Of a DNA stretch of 64,000 nucleotides, positions 63,764-64,000 are shown one piece after another (the stretch's first letter is position 1; each line of letters begins with the position of its first letter). Origin of the DNA: Branchipolynoe longqiensis. Its lineage: Eukaryota > Annelida > Polychaeta > Phyllodocida > Polynoidae. Below the pieces are notes generated by a model. The model did not search any database and was not told the DNA's origin. It worked only from the letters and a program-made list of their open reading frames with translations. Made by a program: the position numbers and the translations under genes. The stretch covers positions 20,312,998 through 20,376,997 of the forward strand of contig CM059186.1 in the NCBI GenBank assembly GCA_030323885.1, in the 5' to 3' direction.

Positions 63764-64000
63764 GGCGGGGAAGGATGCGAGTATGGACGGGGTGCTGGGG
63801 GTGGGAGCAGTGAGGGGTGGGGGTGGGGTTGGTTTGGTTTGTTACATCTATGAGTGGAGGGGAGCCCCCGGCAGGTGGAACCTGTCCCTCCAGGACACAC
63901 GGGTTTACAAGGAAACACCTCCCCACACACTCAGTCATACACTCACACACACACTAGAAGGGTAGGTCTTAAGGTACATGGCAAACATGCACAAATATTC
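63601..64000. repeat. Right edge: 30-G run and unique flanks
   Basis: An uninterrupted run of 30 G at 63733-63762, with CpG-containing sequence to its left and G-rich then ordinary sequence to its right. Nothing coding recognised. Confidence 0.6.

Overview
The window looks like repeat-dominated non-coding DNA from an invertebrate animal. The grounds are tRNA-derived SINEs with Pol III boxes, 5'-truncated LINEs, many short inverted-repeat transposons (MITEs) and large micro- and minisatellites; there are no operons or ribosome binding sites. A marine lophotrochozoan, most likely a mollusc, is my best guess, from the style of the LINE and SINE tails; this is inference, not proof. I found no host protein gene that I can support. 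Long open frames all fall in short-period repeats. Every protein-like segment I recognise is a decayed piece of a non-LTR retrotransposon. Short exons of a gene with large introns could still be hidden here.

Names used below. SINE-A: about 330 bp, two alternative tRNA-like heads and two alternative 3' bodies. SINE-B: a second tRNA-derived family. MITE-P: about 360 bp, ends GTTGCATAGTCCGATG flanked by TTAA (piggyBac-like). MITE-G1 and MITE-G2: ends CAGTATAACCCCGTTAAACC and CAGTAAAACCTCTCTAAACC (pogo/Tigger-like). MITE-F: a fold-back family with two inverted copies at 12.3-13.1 and 36.2-37.6 kb. Harbinger-like MITEs: ends starting AGGG, with TTA or TAA target duplications. LINE-J, -N, -R, -E, -C, -I and -RT: different non-LTR fragments.

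Layout. 0-7 kb: CpG-rich edge, SINE-B, MITEs and a minisatellite. 7-25 kb: dense SINE-A, MITE-P and MITE-G copies, CpG-rich pockets, and at 22-23 kb a four-unit tandem array of headless SINE-A bodies. 25-32 kb: TATA/CACA satellite, LINE-N fragment, six-copy 135-bp satellite, Harbinger-like MITE and MITE-G1 copies. 32-35 kb: purine microsatellite and minisatellites. 35-38 kb: a cluster of inverted repeats bounded by palindromic blocks. 39.8-41.6 kb: a MITE-P holding two SINE-A copies, one split by a LINE. 42-49.7 kb: G-rich and C-rich hexamer and heptamer arrays of opposite polarity, separated by a LINE reverse transcriptase pseudogene and unique pockets. 50-61 kb: more MITEs, LINE pseudogenes and a 2.3-kb fold-back element with a LINE inside. 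62-64 kb: G/T-rich arrays.

Between the repeats lie short CpG-rich unique pockets. Several carry perfect NRF1-like palindromes, YY1-like ATGGCGGC motifs and CTCF-like motifs. They are the best candidates for host function in this window.
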